From positions 124,001 through 188,000 of the forward strand of contig JAWKVZ010000001.1 in NCBI GenBank assembly GCA_041397725.1: a stretch of 64,000 nt of DNA, read 5' to 3'. Positions 49,362 to 61,342 of the stretch are shown in pieces; the first letter of the stretch is position 1, and every line of letters begins with the position of its first letter. The notes under the pieces were generated by a model that had not been told where the DNA came from, searched no databases, and saw nothing but the letters and a program-made list of their open reading frames with translations. This DNA is from JAGRKR01 sp041397725 (lineage in GTDB: Bacteria; Pseudomonadota; Alphaproteobacteria; Rhizobiales; Hyphomicrobiaceae). A program made the translations under genes and the position numbers.

Positions 49362-51020
49362 CTAGCGCGCGAACTTCTTGAACTTGATGCGGTGGGGCTC
49401 GACGGCCTGATCGCCGAGGCGGCGCTTCTTGTCCTCCTCGTAATCGGCGAAATTGCCCTCGAACCATTCCACGTGGCTGTCGCCCTCGAAGGCCAGGATG
49501 TGCGTCGCCAGGCGGTCCAGGAAGAAGCGATCGTGGCTGATGATGACGGCGCAGCCCGGGAAATCCTCGAGCGCCGCCTCCAGCGCCGACAGCGTCTCGG
49601 TGTCGAGATCGTTGGTCGGCTCGTCGAGCAGCAGCAGGTTGCCGCCCTCCTTCAGGAGCTTGGCCAGATGCACGCGGTTGCGCTCGCCGCCCGAGAGCAG
49701 ACCGACCTTCTTCTGCTGATCGGCCCCCTTGAAGTTGAAGGCGCCGACGTAGGCGCGCGACGGCGCCTCACGCACGCCACCAAGCTTGATGATGTCGTTG
49801 CCGCCCGAGATTTCCTCCCAGACCGTCTTCTTGTCGTCGAGATGGGCGCGCGACTGGTCGACGTAGGCGATCTTGACGGTATCACCGATGCGGATGCTGC
49901 CGGCGTCCGGCGCTTCGAGCCCGGTCAGCATCTTGAAGAGCGTGCTCTTGCCGGCGCCGTTCGGGCCGATGACGCCGACGATCCCGCCCGGCGGCAGCTT
50001 GAAGGAGAGGCCCTCGATCAGCAGTCGATCGCCGAACCCCTTCGTGAGCCCCTCGGCCTCGATGACGACGTCGCCGAGGCGCGGGCCGGGTGCGATCTGA
50101 ATCTGGGCGCGGCCGGCGTCCTCGCGGGCGGCCTGGGCGGCGAGCTCATCATAAGCCCGGATACGCGCCTTCGACTTGGCTTGCCGGGCGCGCGGGCTGG
50201 CCTGGATCCATTCGAGCTCTCGCTTGAGGGTGCGCTGCCGCGCTTCCTCCTGCCCCTTCTCCACCTCGAGCCGCTTCGCCTTCTGCGCGAGCCAGCTCGA
50301 GTAGTTGCCCTTGTAGGGCACGCCCTCGCCGCGATCGAGCTCGAGCGTCCACTCGGTGATGTTGTCGAGGAAGTAGCGATCGTGTGTGACGAGCATGATG
50401 CAACCGGCGTACTCGCGCAGGAAGCGCTCGAGCCAGGCGACGGATTCCGCGTCGAGATGGTTCGTCGGCTCGTCGAGCAGCAGAATGTCCGGCTTTGCCA
50501 GCAGCAGCTTGCAGAGCGCCACGCGCCGCTTCTCGCCGCCCGAGAGATTCGTGACGCCGGCATCGCCCGGCGGGCAGCGCAAGGCGTCGAGCGCCTGCTC
50601 GACCTGCGATTCGAGATCCCAGAGGTTCTGGCTGTCGATCTGGTCCTGGAGCTGCGCCATCTCCTCGGCGGTGTCGTCGGAATAGTCGGCCGCCAGCTCG
50701 TTGTAGCGATCGAGGATCGCCTTCTTCTCGCCGACGCCCTCCATGGCGTTCTCGAGCACGGTCTTGTCCGGGTCGAGCTCGGGCTCCTGCGGCAGGTAGC
50801 CCACCGTCACGCCGTCTGCGGCCCAGGCCTCGCCGATGTAGTCGTCGATGGCGCCGGCCATGATCTTGAGCAGCGTCGACTTGCCCGAGCCGTTGAGACC
50901 CACCACGCCGATCTTTGCGCCGGGCAGGAACGACAGCGAAATGTTCTTGAGCACCTGCTTGCCGCCCGGGTAGGCCTTCGACAGCTTGTGCATGTGATAG
51001 ACGTATTGCGGGTTCGCCAT
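49362..51020 (-). CDS. ettA: Energy-dependent translational throttle protein EttA
   Basis: EttA is an ABC-F ATPase that binds the ribosomal E site and adjusts the first elongation step to the ATP/ADP ratio. The 552-residue protein starts MANPQYVYHMHKLSKAYPGG and has two ATPase domains with Walker A GLNGSGKST and GPNGAGKST, signature LSGGEKRRV and LSGGERNRV, and Walker B LLLDEPTNHLD and LLLDEPTNDLD. It has no membrane part. The ATG at 51020 matches family length; the frame is open to 51092 without similarity. It diverges from the DsbA-family gene. Confidence 0.96.
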   Translation of the reverse strand: MANPQYVYHMHKLSKAYPGGKQVLKNISLSFLPGAKIGVVGLNGSGKSTLLKIMAGAIDDYIGEAWAADGVTVGYLPQEPELDPDKTVLENAMEGVGEKKAILDRYNELAADYSDDTAEEMAQLQDQIDSQNLWDLESQVEQALDALRCPPGDAGVTNLSGGEKRRVALCKLLLAKPDILLLDEPTNHLDAESVAWLERFLREYAGCIMLVTHDRYFLDNITEWTLELDRGEGVPYKGNYSSWLAQKAKRLEVEKGQEEARQRTLKRELEWIQASPRARQAKSKARIRAYDELAAQAAREDAGRAQIQIAPGPRLGDVVIEAEGLTKGFGDRLLIEGLSFKLPPGGIVGVIGPNGAGKSTLFKMLTGLEAPDAGSIRIGDTVKIAYVDQSRAHLDDKKTVWEEISGGNDIIKLGGVREAPSRAYVGAFNFKGADQQKKVGLLSGGERNRVHLAKLLKEGGNLLLLDEPTNDLDTETLSALEAALEDFPGCAVIISHDRFFLDRLATHILAFEGDSHVEWFEGNFADYEEDKKRRLGDQAVEPHRIKFKKFAR

Positions 51021-51145
51021 GGGCAAACAGCCTCGCTTGCGCTGTTGTGTGGGAGTTGTGGCGTTTCTATCCAATTGGCTGGTCGGGCTCAATCACGCAT
51101 TTGCGGCACTGAGCCCCGATTTCACCGTCAAAGGAGATTGGCGAC

Positions 51146-51817
51146 ATGAGCGACGAAACGGGCGGACCGCATTTCCTCTACGTCGCCGACCCCATGTGCT
51201 CGTGGTGCTACGGCTTCTCCCCCGTCATCGCCGCGCTGGCGCAGCAGTTTGCCGGCCGCTTGCCGGTGCGCGTGGTCATGGGTGGGCTGCGGGCCGGCAA
51301 TACGCACCCCATGCGCGCCGAGGACAAGGAGAAGATCAGCGGGGCCTGGACGCGGGTCTCGGCAGCGTCGGGCCAGCCGTTCGACTTCGCCTTCTTCGAG
51401 CGGGAGGGGTTCGTCTACGATACCGAGCCGGCCTGCCGGGCGGTCGTGACCATGCGCCTGCGGGCACCGGACAAGGCCCTCGCCTTCCTCGCCTCCGTCA
51501 GCCGCGCCTTCTACGCGGAAAACCGTGACGTCACGCAAGCCGGTGTCCTGGCCGAGATCGCCGCCAGCCATGGCGAGGATGCCGCCGACTTCGAGCAGGC
51601 GCTGCTGTCGGCGGAGGCCCGCAATACGACGTTTCGCGACTTCCTGACGGCGCAGCAGGCCGGCATCTCCGGCTTTCCGTGCCTCCTCGTCGGTCCGAGC
51701 AACGGCGCCTATGCCCTGGTGAGCAATGGTTATCGTCCGCTCGACGGCCTGCCCGAGGCGTTGGAAGCGTGGCTGACTCAGCAGGGTCTCGGGGATGGCG
51801 GCGGCAAGGCGGCCTGA
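51146..51817 (+). CDS. DsbA-family thioredoxin-fold protein
   Basis: The 223-residue protein has the active-site motif CSWC near its N-terminus (VADPMCSWCYGFSP) and the cis-proline segment GISGFPCLLV. It lacks a signal peptide, so it is probably cytoplasmic and closer to the FrnE/2-hydroxychromene isomerase-like branch than to periplasmic DsbA. It may be a disulfide reductase or glutathione-linked isomerase; the substrate is unknown. AAGGAG lies 10 bases before the ATG. Confidence 0.85.
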   Translation: MSDETGGPHFLYVADPMCSWCYGFSPVIAALAQQFAGRLPVRVVMGGLRAGNTHPMRAEDKEKISGAWTRVSAASGQPFDFAFFEREGFVYDTEPACRAVVTMRLRAPDKALAFLASVSRAFYAENRDVTQAGVLAEIAASHGEDAADFEQALLSAEARNTTFRDFLTAQQAGISGFPCLLVGPSNGAYALVSNGYRPLDGLPEALEAWLTQQGLGDGGGKAA

Positions 51818-51844
51818 CGCAATGCCCTCGGGGCGCAAAGCCCC

Positions 51845-52684
51845 TCAGGAGGCCGTCGTCGTAGGCCCGGAGCCCGATGCGCCGCCCGTCGGCCGACTGC
51901 CGCCATCGGGCGTCCGCGCGTCGCTCGTCTCGAACTTGCGCACGACGTCGTCATAAGTCGGATGCAGCGTGCCCATCAGGCGATCCCACCACGTGAAGGT
52001 GTTTGCATAGTTGTAGCGAAAATAGCCGTGGTGCTGATCGTGATAGGTGGTCGCGACCATGGGCCAGGGGCGGCGCGCGATCGGTGAGGCGAAGTACTCG
52101 TGGCCGGCATGGCCCACCATGCCGGAAATCTGATCGTAGATCTTGTGGGCGATCAGCACGTCCGGCGGGATCGGCAGGAGGAAGGGAATAACGAGGAAGT
52201 AGGATTGCTCGACGAAGGCTCCGACGAGGCTGTCGCTGTTGTTCGACCAGGGCGTCGGCACGATGCTCTTGTGATGATGCGCGTGAAACCGGTAGAGCGG
52301 CGCGGTGTGCATGAGCCGGTGGCCCCAGTAGAACCAGGCGTCGTAGAGCACCAGCGACACGAGCCCCATGCCGATCACGGAGAGCCAGCCGAGCTCCATC
52401 GGCGCCATGGTCCAGCCCTTGGCCTGGGCGAACACGCCGGCCGCCACGTACACGGCGATGGTCGAGAGGGACAGGAGACTCTGGCGGATCTCCATGGCGA
52501 TCTGGTTTTTCTGCGGACGGGATTGGATGCGGCGCTCAGGATGGCGCGCGTTGAGCCAATGGAGCAGGCCTCCGATACCGAAGTAGATCGTCAGCAGGCC
52601 GGCGTAGCAGACCGCGGCAAGGGCAAGGAAGTCGAGGACACCAGCATGAGGGGCCGGGTAGATGGCCAGTCCGAGTTCTCTCAT
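51845..52684 (-). CDS. Sterol desaturase / fatty acid hydroxylase family protein
   Basis: The 279-residue membrane protein has four or more hydrophobic segments and the eight-histidine diiron pattern of the family: HRLMH, FHAHHH and YHDQHH. Such enzymes hydroxylate or desaturate lipids, such as carotenoids, sterols, hopanoids or fatty acids; the substrate cannot be told here. The N-terminus has no signal sequence. It is downstream of the 2OG oxygenase gene on the same strand, with 166 bases between. Confidence 0.88.
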   Translation of the reverse strand: MRELGLAIYPAPHAGVLDFLALAAVCYAGLLTIYFGIGGLLHWLNARHPERRIQSRPQKNQIAMEIRQSLLSLSTIAVYVAAGVFAQAKGWTMAPMELGWLSVIGMGLVSLVLYDAWFYWGHRLMHTAPLYRFHAHHHKSIVPTPWSNNSDSLVGAFVEQSYFLVIPFLLPIPPDVLIAHKIYDQISGMVGHAGHEYFASPIARRPWPMVATTYHDQHHGYFRYNYANTFTWWDRLMGTLHPTYDDVVRKFETSDARTPDGGSRPTGGASGSGPTTTAS

Positions 52685-52850
52685 GAGTCACCGAGGCGCG
52701 CACATCAGATCAATGGGTCAGGAAGTGGTCGTGCTGCCCATCACAGCTGGCCACCGGGACTCACATTTACACCGTAACTCGCGCCAAAGATTGTCACTTT
52801 CGCGTCATTGCGAAAAGCGCCAAGACGCCACACCCGGCGGGGGCGCCGCC

Positions 52851-53477
52851 TCAGGCCGCCGTCAGACGCTTCACGGCCGCCGATATCTTGTGCCGGACCC
52901 GATGCCAGCCTTTCGAGCCCTCGCTGGTCATCCAGTTCATCTGCAGCGAGCGGCGCGGCCCCTCGAAGGGGTGATGGCCGTGCCAGGAGGTGTCGGAGCG
53001 CCGGAAGATCAGCAGCGTGCCGTTGTCGGGCGGCACTTCCGCGGCGAAGTCGTCGACGTCGCGACCATTGCGCAGGATGCGCAGCCGCCCGCCCTCGTGC
53101 GCCCAGCCGTCGTTGAGGTAGAGCAGAACGGTCAGGATCTTGTCCTTGGAATCGGTGTGGATCTGCCCGTCCTTGGCGCGGGTATAGCCCCTGAGGGAGT
53201 ACATCTTCGGCCGGTCGGTCAGGTCCACGCCGAACTTCTCGGCGACGGCCGCCTCGAACACCGGACCGTCGAGCTCCGCGATCACCTCCTTGATCGTCAT
53301 GCTCTCCGCCAGGCTCTCGATGGGGAAGCTGCCGCCCTTGGTGATCGGCGGATAGGTCGCGTTGATGGCCTTGATGCTGGCCTCCGACAGGAAGCCCGGC
53401 ACGACGATGTAGTCGTAGGGGTCCCGCAGCAGGACCGTCCCCTTGAGCCGCTCGATATTCAGATGACCCATGCTCAT
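52851..53477 (-). CDS. 2-oxoglutarate/Fe(II)-dependent oxygenase
   Basis: The 208-residue protein has a jelly-roll dioxygenase pattern: the iron ligands His and Asp in GQIHTDSKDK, the distal His in SWHGHHPFEG and the 2-oxoglutarate-binding Arg in PRRSLQMNW. TVLLYLNDGW and GTLLIFRRSD frame them. It resembles the prolyl-hydroxylase-like branch, but the substrate is unknown. ATG at 53477 has AGGGG upstream; ATG at 53471 is an alternative. The ELM1-family gene lies about 57 bases upstream and may be co-transcribed. Confidence 0.85.
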   Translation of the reverse strand: MSMGHLNIERLKGTVLLRDPYDYIVVPGFLSEASIKAINATYPPITKGGSFPIESLAESMTIKEVIAELDGPVFEAAVAEKFGVDLTDRPKMYSLRGYTRAKDGQIHTDSKDKILTVLLYLNDGWAHEGGRLRILRNGRDVDDFAAEVPPDNGTLLIFRRSDTSWHGHHPFEGPRRSLQMNWMTSEGSKGWHRVRHKISAAVKRLTAA

Positions 53478-53534
53478 GGTCCCCTTCGCTGTCCGACTGT
53501 CCCCGTCGACCCGGCCCGGCGGGGCCGCCATCGT

Positions 53535-54599
53535 TCAGTCCTGAGCAGTCTTGCGGCCGTCATGGAACAGGCCCGGCAACGCCTGGCGCCGCTTGCTCCA
53601 GCGCTGCTCGATCTCCGCAGCGATGACGTGCGCGGAGAGTAGCGGGGCGTACGACCAGGACTCAAGCCGCTCAAACGACGCAGGAAGCGGCCGCGTGGCG
53701 CCATAGGCGTGCAAAGCCTCGTGAAAGCGCGAGAATTTCGCCGATCCCCCGCTCGGTGCGAAAACGTACACCGGACGGCCGGTGGCGGTCGCCTCGCCCG
53801 TCATGTTGACGGAGTCGGCTGTCACGATGAGGCTGTCGGCCTGCGCCAGGAAGTCCGGATAGGGGTTGTCCCCACTCCCGTCCCAGATCATGCGCGGGCT
53901 GCCGGCGGTCGCCCATGTCACCACGTCGAGAAGCCGCTTGTGCGTGCGGCGCGAGGGGGTCACCATGAAGCTGACGCCGAGCGCGGCAAGCGACTTCAGC
54001 GCCATGCCGAAGCGCTGGTCGTCCTCCTCGGTGAAGCGATAGACGGCATTCTTGCCGCCGAGTACGACCGCGATGCGTGGCGCCGGCAGCGCGGCGATGG
54101 CGGGCGGCGGCGATTGGCGCAGCCGGGCAAACCGCTCGGCTGTGAAGCTGTGCGGCGCCGTCAGCGTGGTGATGACATTGAACCCCCGACGGCGGTCATG
54201 CGCGGGCACCCAGATGAGATCCGCCGTGTCCGGTCCGGTCTTTGGGTCCTGCAGCACCACGGTGAAGGTCCTCGGCCCCGCCGCCTTGCGGATGGCGCGG
54301 ATATAGGGGATGGAAAGCCGGCCCGTGGCGATGGCGATGTCGGGCCATGGCGGCATGAAAGCGCTGCCCGGCTTGCCCAGGCGGTCGGAAGGTTGCACCG
54401 GCCCCCAGGGCGCGGCGAAGCGCCAGAGCCCCTTCGGATCGACGCGCTTGACCTCGGCCAGCACGCCCAGCTCCTCGGCGACGCCGGCCACCTGCACGTC
54501 CATGCCGGTCTTGCCGTCGGTGATCAGCCACGCCCGCGCGCCCGCCAGCGGCCTCGCGGTGCCTGCCGCGCCGTTCGGGCCATGCGCCGTCTGAGCCAT
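53535..54599 (-). CDS. ELM1/GtrOC1 family putative glycosyltransferase-like protein
   Basis: The 354-residue protein matches the alphaproteobacterial relatives of the plant mitochondrial-fission factor ELM1: WLITDGKTGMDVQ near the start, VVLQDPKTGPDTADLIWVPAHD in the middle, VVLGGKNAVYRFTEED and the C-terminal ADSVNMTGEATATGRPVYVF. The fold is thought to be like GT-B glycosyltransferases; biochemical function in bacteria is not established. It lacks a signal peptide and heads the minus-strand run toward the 2OG oxygenase. It diverges from the Lrp-type gene. Confidence 0.85.
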   Translation of the reverse strand: MAQTAHGPNGAAGTARPLAGARAWLITDGKTGMDVQVAGVAEELGVLAEVKRVDPKGLWRFAAPWGPVQPSDRLGKPGSAFMPPWPDIAIATGRLSIPYIRAIRKAAGPRTFTVVLQDPKTGPDTADLIWVPAHDRRRGFNVITTLTAPHSFTAERFARLRQSPPPAIAALPAPRIAVVLGGKNAVYRFTEEDDQRFGMALKSLAALGVSFMVTPSRRTHKRLLDVVTWATAGSPRMIWDGSGDNPYPDFLAQADSLIVTADSVNMTGEATATGRPVYVFAPSGGSAKFSRFHEALHAYGATRPLPASFERLESWSYAPLLSAHVIAAEIEQRWSKRRQALPGLFHDGRKTAQD

Positions 54600-54733
54600 C
54601 GGACCTCCTCATGGGCTGGCGAGTGCCGGGAGAGCGCGACGCGGCTTCCCTCGCGCCTGCGCCCGCTCTAATGTCGCTCGCACGTCTCGGGCCCGCCCCA
54701 ACCTCGGGGAAGGGCACGGGCGGGAATGTCCGG

Positions 54734-54747
54734 CATCGTATACGATG
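54734..54747. promoter_or_regulatory. Perfect 14-bp palindrome, probable operator
   Basis: CATCGTATACGATG is perfectly self-complementary and lies 60 bases before the Lrp/AsnC start, in the divergent gap with the ELM1-family gene. Its position suits an autoregulatory operator. Protein binding is inferred, and the GTATAC core is also seen in some GntR-family sites. Confidence 0.5.
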
Positions 54748-54807
54748 TCCCCGCTACAGCTCGTGACCGACTCGCCACGCCTCGTCCTGAAGGAACGCTT
54801 ATCGCCC

Positions 54808-55293
54808 ATGCATGCGCGCCTCGATGCTACGGATTGGCGCATCCTGAAGCATCTTCAGGCCGATGCCCGCATGACCAACGTCGAGCTGGCGCGCCGCGTC
54901 GGCATCTCGCCGCCGCCCTGCCTGCGTCGCGTGCGGGCGCTGGAGGATGCAGGAATCATCCAGAGCTACTTCGCGTTGCTCGACGAAAAGGCCGTCGGCT
55001 ATACGCTGACGGCCTTCGCAATGGTCGGCCTCAATGCCCAGTCCGAGGCCGATTTGCGGGCGTTCGAGAACCTCGTCCTGACCTGGCCGATCGTGCGCGA
55101 GTGCTACATGCTCTCGGGAGACATGGATTACCTGCTGAAGTGCGTGGCGAGCGACCTCACGACGTTCCAGGATTTCGTCATCGGCACCCTGACGGCGGCC
55201 CCGAACGTCGCCACCGTCAAGACACACCTGACCATCCGCCGCGCCAAGTTCGAGGCGGGCGTTCCCGTCGCAGCGCCGGCGCCGGAGCGCTGA
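54808..55293 (+). CDS. Lrp/AsnC-family transcriptional regulator
   Basis: The 161-residue protein has an N-terminal helix-turn-helix (LDATDWRILKHLQADARMTN, then VELARRVGISPPPCLRRVRA) and the C-terminal RAM domain that binds amino acids and forms octamers (CYMLSGDMDYLLKCVASDL). Family members respond to amino acids. ATG at 54808 with AGGAA upstream gives the usual length; a start at 54745 would overlap the palindrome at 54734. Its target genes are not evident. It converges with greA with 8 bases between. Confidence 0.92.
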   Translation: MHARLDATDWRILKHLQADARMTNVELARRVGISPPPCLRRVRALEDAGIIQSYFALLDEKAVGYTLTAFAMVGLNAQSEADLRAFENLVLTWPIVRECYMLSGDMDYLLKCVASDLTTFQDFVIGTLTAAPNVATVKTHLTIRRAKFEAGVPVAAPAPER

Positions 55294-55301
55294 GCGAGGG
55301 A

Positions 55302-55781
55302 CTACTTGTACTCGATTTTCAGCACTTCGTAGGAGCGCGGGCCCTTGGGCGTCGTCACCTCGGCGGTGTCGCCCTTGGACTTGCCGATGAGCGCCCGTGC
55401 GATCGGCGAGCTGATCGAGACCTTGCCCTGCTTGACGTCGGCCTCGTACTCACCCACGAGCTTGTACTTGGCCTTCTCGCCGGTGTCCTCGTCCTCGAGC
55501 GTCACAGTGGCGCCGAACTTGACCGTGGTGCCGGAGAGCTTCGAGGTGTCGATGACGTCCGCGCGCGACAGCTTGTCTTCGAGCTCGGCGACGCGCCCCT
55601 CGTTGAGCCCCTGCGCTTCCTTGGCCGCGTGATACTCGGCGTTCTCGGAAAGATCTCCGTGCGCGCGCGCCTCAGCGATGGCCTGAATGATGCGGGGACG
55701 CTCCACCGATTTCAAACGATGCAGCTCTGTCTCGAGCGCATTGAAGCCCTCGACAGTCATAGGCACCTTTTCCATCGCCAT
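55302..55781 (-). CDS. greA: Transcription elongation factor GreA
   Basis: GreA rescues backtracked RNA polymerase by stimulating cleavage of the RNA 3' end. The 159-residue protein starts MAMEKVPMTVEGFNALETEL and has the coiled-coil with the tip acidic residues GDLSENAEYHAAKE (the catalytic DLSENAEY motif), then the C-terminal globular domain ending in SYEVLKIEYK. GGAGA lies 7 bases before the ATG at 55781. It follows carB by 109 bases; carB-greA adjacency is common in alphaproteobacteria. Confidence 0.96.
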   Translation of the reverse strand: MAMEKVPMTVEGFNALETELHRLKSVERPRIIQAIAEARAHGDLSENAEYHAAKEAQGLNEGRVAELEDKLSRADVIDTSKLSGTTVKFGATVTLEDEDTGEKAKYKLVGEYEADVKQGKVSISSPIARALIGKSKGDTAEVTTPKGPRSYEVLKIEYK

Positions 55782-55890
55782 GGCTAACGTCTCCGATGTG
55801 CCCCGGCTTGCACAGCCAGGGCTAGTTCAGCTTACGCATGCACTCGGAAGAGACTTCCGACCGATCATCCGCCTCACTGCGACCTGCGCC

Positions 55891-59226
<3,336 letters not shown>

Positions 59227-59468
59227 GGATTTGTCCCTCGGTCCTGGAGGCTCGGTGTCTGGTAGTGCATCGCGGCGCGTCTGCCAACGCCCATTGACGT
59301 CGCTGAGCCGCCTGCCCACCACGTTTCCCCCCCTGCGGCCGCCCTGGTCAGGCGCTGGAAGCTTGGTTAAGCTCGCACCACCGCTGCCCCCCTGGACCGG
59401 GCTCCGACCCACCCCCCGGACCGGGCCAACGCGGCGCAACGCCCCCTCAGTCAGGCCCACACCCCGCC

Positions 59469-60488
59469 ATGATCCAGCAGAACCCCGCCGCCGCTCCCGC
59501 TTTCAAGCCCCCGACGGTCGATCAATTGGCCGTGCGCGTCGTGGTGGATTCCCACCACGAACGGTTCATTCCCGACGTGCCGCATCCGGCCCTGGCGAAG
59601 ATCGAGCATACCCGCCAGATCAAGGGGCGACAGTTCTCGACGCTCGCCTGCGAGTGGGGCTTGTCGCTGCATCTCTCGTCGCGCAAGGATGGTGTCGGCG
59701 CCCAGTACATGCTGGACTTCGGCTTCACTCCCGACATCGTCAACCGCAATTTCGACCTGCTCGACATCGATGCGAAGCGCATCGACGGCCTCATCCTGTC
59801 GCACGGCCATCGCGACCATTTCGGCGGTCTCTACGGCTTCGTCAGCCAGTTCCGCAACCACATGCCCTACGACCTCTCCCTCTATGTGGGCGGCGAGGAC
59901 ATCTTCCGCGAAAAGTGGATCAAGGCGCCCGGCAACGAGATCGTCTCGTGGGGGGCGATCGACAGGGTCGCCCTCACCGCCCGCCGGGTCATGCCGGTCT
60001 GCTGCCCCCACGCCCAGGTGCTGGAAGGAGCCTTCACGACGGGCTTCATCCCGCGTCACTCGTTCGAGACGGTGTCGGGCGGCTCGATGGTGGCCGAAGG
60101 CGACTACGATCACTTCACCGAGGCGGAGCGGCAGGGACGCCTGGTGCAGGACCAGCATCCCGACGAGCATGCCACCTGCTACATCGTGCAGGGGCGCGGC
60201 CTCGTCGTCATCACGTCGTGCGGGCACGTCGGGCTGATCAACACCATCAAGGCCGCCATGGCCGTCTCCGGCGTCGACAAGCTGCATGCGGTGCTCGGCG
60301 GCTTCCATCTCGTGACGGCGCCGCAGGAGTACATCGACCAGACAGTGCGCGAGTTGAAGGCGCTGGCACCCGATGTCGTCGTGCCCATGCATTGCACGGG
60401 CTGGCGCTTCATCGACACACTGCGGCGCGAGATGCCGGAAACCTATGTCGCCGCCACGGTCGGCTCGCAGTTCACGTTCGGGGCTTGA
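59469..60488 (+). CDS. Metallo-beta-lactamase-fold hydrolase (MJ0301-like)
   Basis: The 339-residue protein has the MBL metal motif LSHGHRDHFGG, with later ligands near CCPHAQ, ITSCGHVG and MHCTGW. The overall layout resembles the family annotated as 7,8-dihydropterin-6-methyl-4-(beta-D-ribofuranosyl)-aminobenzene-5'-phosphate synthase, but such annotation is unreliable in bacteria. No signal peptide. Its TGA shares bases with a possible TTG start of the next gene, and it diverges from carB. Confidence 0.82.
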   Translation: MIQQNPAAAPAFKPPTVDQLAVRVVVDSHHERFIPDVPHPALAKIEHTRQIKGRQFSTLACEWGLSLHLSSRKDGVGAQYMLDFGFTPDIVNRNFDLLDIDAKRIDGLILSHGHRDHFGGLYGFVSQFRNHMPYDLSLYVGGEDIFREKWIKAPGNEIVSWGAIDRVALTARRVMPVCCPHAQVLEGAFTTGFIPRHSFETVSGGSMVAEGDYDHFTEAERQGRLVQDQHPDEHATCYIVQGRGLVVITSCGHVGLINTIKAAMAVSGVDKLHAVLGGFHLVTAPQEYIDQTVRELKALAPDVVVPMHCTGWRFIDTLRREMPETYVAATVGSQFTFGA

Positions 60489-60493
60489 CGGCC

Positions 60494-61291
60494 GTGGCGC
60501 GTTTCGCCGGATCGCACCTCTTCCGCGGGGCGCTGTCGTTGCTCGCCGTGGCGGCGCTCGCGACGCCTGCCGCCTTGGCCGAGGCGCCCGCGGGGCATGA
60601 CCTCGCGCCGATCGATGGCGGCGCTCGGCGGTTCGCCATCGATCGCTTCGAAGTGACGATCGGCCAGTTCCGTCGTTTCGTCGCGGCGACGGGGCGCGTC
60701 ACCAGGGCCGAGCGCGAGGGCGGCGGCTTCCAATACCGCGCCGGCTGGGAGCGCATGAGCGGCTGGTCGTGGCGCGCGCCCTACGGCAAGCCCGGACACG
60801 ACGACGAGCCGGCAGTGCACGTCACCTGGCACGAGGCCAAGGCCTACTGCGCCTGGGCCGGCCTGCGCCTGCCGAGCGATGCGGAATGGCTGCTGGCCGC
60901 CTACACCGAGCGCCGCACGCAGCCACCGCCGCCGTTCGTGTGGGATCGCCGCTACCGCTTCCCCACGGGCGAGACCGCCGACGGGGCCAACCACATCGAG
61001 GCACCACCGAAGGCCGTCGACGGCTGGCGGTTGCCTGTGCCGGTGACCGCGTTGGGCCAGGGGCGCGGGCACGTGCCGGTGCGGCGCACGGCACCGGGCG
61101 TTAACGGCCTCTGGGACATGGGCGCCAACGTCTGGGAGTGGGTCGATCACGACGTCGCCGGCCGCAAGCGCACACGCGGCGGCTCCTGGTGGTACGGGAC
61201 GGCTCAGATGCAGGCCGACGCTCTCTACGAAAAGCCTGCCGATTTCCCCGCCGTCTACATCGGCTTCCGCTGCGCCCGCTCGCGCAACTGA
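60494..61291 (+). CDS. Secreted SUMF1-domain protein, probably not an active FGE
   Basis: The 265-residue protein has a signal peptide (residues 1 to about 31, ending AALAEA) and a SUMF1/FGE-sulfatase fold: FAIDRFEVTIGQFRRFV, VHVTWHEAKAYCAWAGLRLP, SDAEWLLAA, NVWEWVDHD, RGGSWWYGT and the final GFRCAR. The paired active-site cysteines of formylglycine-generating enzymes, expected just after the GGSW stretch, are missing, so formylglycine formation is unlikely. Start is GTG at 60494, or TTG at 60485, which would overlap the MBL stop as TTGA. Function is unknown. Confidence 0.82.
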   Translation: MARFAGSHLFRGALSLLAVAALATPAALAEAPAGHDLAPIDGGARRFAIDRFEVTIGQFRRFVAATGRVTRAEREGGGFQYRAGWERMSGWSWRAPYGKPGHDDEPAVHVTWHEAKAYCAWAGLRLPSDAEWLLAAYTERRTQPPPPFVWDRRYRFPTGETADGANHIEAPPKAVDGWRLPVPVTALGQGRGHVPVRRTAPGVNGLWDMGANVWEWVDHDVAGRKRTRGGSWWYGTAQMQADALYEKPADFPAVYIGFRCARSRN

Positions 61292-61342
61292 AGTCCCCGC
61301 TCACCACATTCCGGTTGCCAGACCCGGAGGAACCATGCAGGG

